Assembly: GCA_031273305.1 (NCBI GenBank)
Contig: JAISSC010000065.1
Location: 1-6,381 of the forward strand
DNA: 6,381 bases
Origin: Flavobacteriaceae bacterium
Lineage (GTDB): Bacteria; Bacteroidota; Bacteroidia; Flavobacteriales; Weeksellaceae
Direction of reading: 5' to 3'
The notes beneath the pieces were generated by a model. It ran no database searches. It saw only the letters and a list, made by a program, of their open reading frames with translations, and was not told the DNA's origin. Numbering within the stretch: the first letter of the stretch is position 1; every line of letters begins with the position of its first letter. Both the position numbers and the translations under genes were made by a program. Positions 6,010-6,381 of the stretch are shown here, in pieces.

Positions 6010-6040
6010 TTGCACGGCTTTGCTTCGCAAAGCCGTGCAA
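6010..6040. repeat. Perfect 14-bp hairpin with TTC loop
   Basis: The arm ttgcacggctttgc (6010-6023) pairs perfectly with 6027-6040 around a three-base TTC loop. It has the same tight architecture as the palindromes around the transposase. Its right arm runs directly into the direct repeat that begins at 6034. Confidence 0.85.
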
Positions 6041-6101
6041 CAAATTGATATACAGTAAATTGTAGCCCATCATTGATAGGGTGGGGGATGACGTAGAGAC
6101 G
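6034..6101. repeat. Direct repeat, copy 1
   Basis: These 68 bases, starting cgtgcaacaaattgatatac and ending gacgtagagacg, recur at 6316-6381. The copies differ only by a 2-base change in the G-rich tract (gggtggggg against ggggggg). The distance between copies is 282 bases. Confidence 0.92.
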
Positions 6102-6120
6102 TCCCAATTTGGGTGTCTCT
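6095..6120. repeat. Hairpin agagac...gtctct
   Basis: The ends agagac (6095-6100) and gtctct (6115-6120) pair. Inside them ccca and tggg form an upper stem around att, with a one-base bulge. A degenerate copy lies near the 5S gene at 146-165. Confidence 0.65.
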
Positions 6121-6315
6121 GTGCGTTATCATTGTTGCATGTCTGACGACATGCCTGACACTATAACGTTATCCTTTTCTACCGAGCTTGAATCCCTGAC
6201 GGGATTCGCAGGCGTAGATTAAGGACGTTTATTTATTCGTTCGTGGTGTACATCCCATAGGGATGTTAGCTCGGTAGAATGTACAATACACCACCCCTAA
6301 TAGCACGCCGTTAGG
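6102..6315. repeat. Structured body of the 282-bp repeat unit, non-coding
   Basis: This stretch between the two direct repeat copies has no gene that I can support. It contains a series of hairpins: gcatgtc-tgac-gacatgc (6137-6154), enclosed by cgttat (6124-6129) with ataacg (6163-6168); gaatccc-tgac-gggattc (6190-6207); catccc-ata-gggatg (6251-6265); and gcacgcc-gtta-ggcgtgc (6303-6320). Two longer-range pairings are also possible: ctaccgagct (6179-6188) with agctcggtag (6268-6277), and gtggtgta (6243-6250) with tacaccac (6287-6294). These two interleave. Confidence 0.75.
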
Positions 6316-6381
6316 CGTGCAACAAATTGATATACAGTAAATTGTAGCCCATCATTGATAGGGGGGGATGACGTAGAGACG
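6316..6381. repeat. Direct repeat, copy 2, cut by window end
   Basis: This second copy of the 6034-6101 repeat runs to the last base of the window, so the array or element continues outside. As in copy 1, it is entered from the right arm of a hairpin (6303-6320), but that hairpin has a different stem and loop from the one before copy 1. Confidence 0.92.

Noticed and set aside
5140..6381. CRISPR array
   Set aside because: Repeat units are 66-88 bases with similar or structured intervening DNA, not 24-40-base repeats with unique spacers, and no cas gene is present.

Overview
The window looks like chromosomal DNA of a low-GC member of the Bacteroidota. Three things support this. The leading 5S rRNA tail is of the Bacteroidota type. 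The hydrogenase operon has a TTTG / TAnnTTTG promoter and no Shine-Dalgarno sequences. The secreted hypothetical protein resembles a family common in that phylum. I cannot place the order (Flavobacteriales-like or Bacteroidales-like) from sequence alone.

Layout: positions 1-66 are the 3' end of a 5S rRNA gene, followed by a strong intrinsic terminator (81-117). A non-coding stretch runs to 504 and carries degenerate copies of repeats that recur at the right end of the window. A secreted two-helix hypothetical protein occupies 505-1068. A MITE-like palindromic remnant (1178-1312) and a good Bacteroidota promoter (1369-1399) precede a three-gene operon: hyaA (1423-2550), hyaB (2573-4309) and hyaC (4326-5105). 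From 5106 to the end the DNA is dominated by repeats. These are two 107-108-bp-spaced tandem units, a RAYT/IS200-like Y1 transposase gene (5390-5836) flanked closely by inverted palindrome arms, and a highly structured repeat of about 282 bp whose second copy is cut by the window edge.

How the genes work together: HyaA (Fe-S small subunit, Tat-exported) and HyaB (NiFe large subunit) form a periplasm-facing membrane-bound uptake [NiFe]-hydrogenase. HyaC (di-heme cytochrome b) anchors it and passes electrons from H2 to the quinone pool. HyaA carries both extra cysteines (C68 and C169, equivalent to C19 and C120 of the Ralstonia HoxK numbering) that define the oxygen-tolerant group 1d enzymes, so H2 oxidation under oxic or microoxic conditions is expected. 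No maturation genes (hyaD/hyp) lie in the window; the DNA after hyaC is repeats and transposase.

Most worth a second look are the RAYT with its inverted palindrome cassette, and the array of palindromes at 5180-6320 in which stem sequences differ but short loops recur (GAA/GAT, TGAC, GTTA). Together they suggest an active or recently active REP-like repeat system beside a complete hydrogenase operon.
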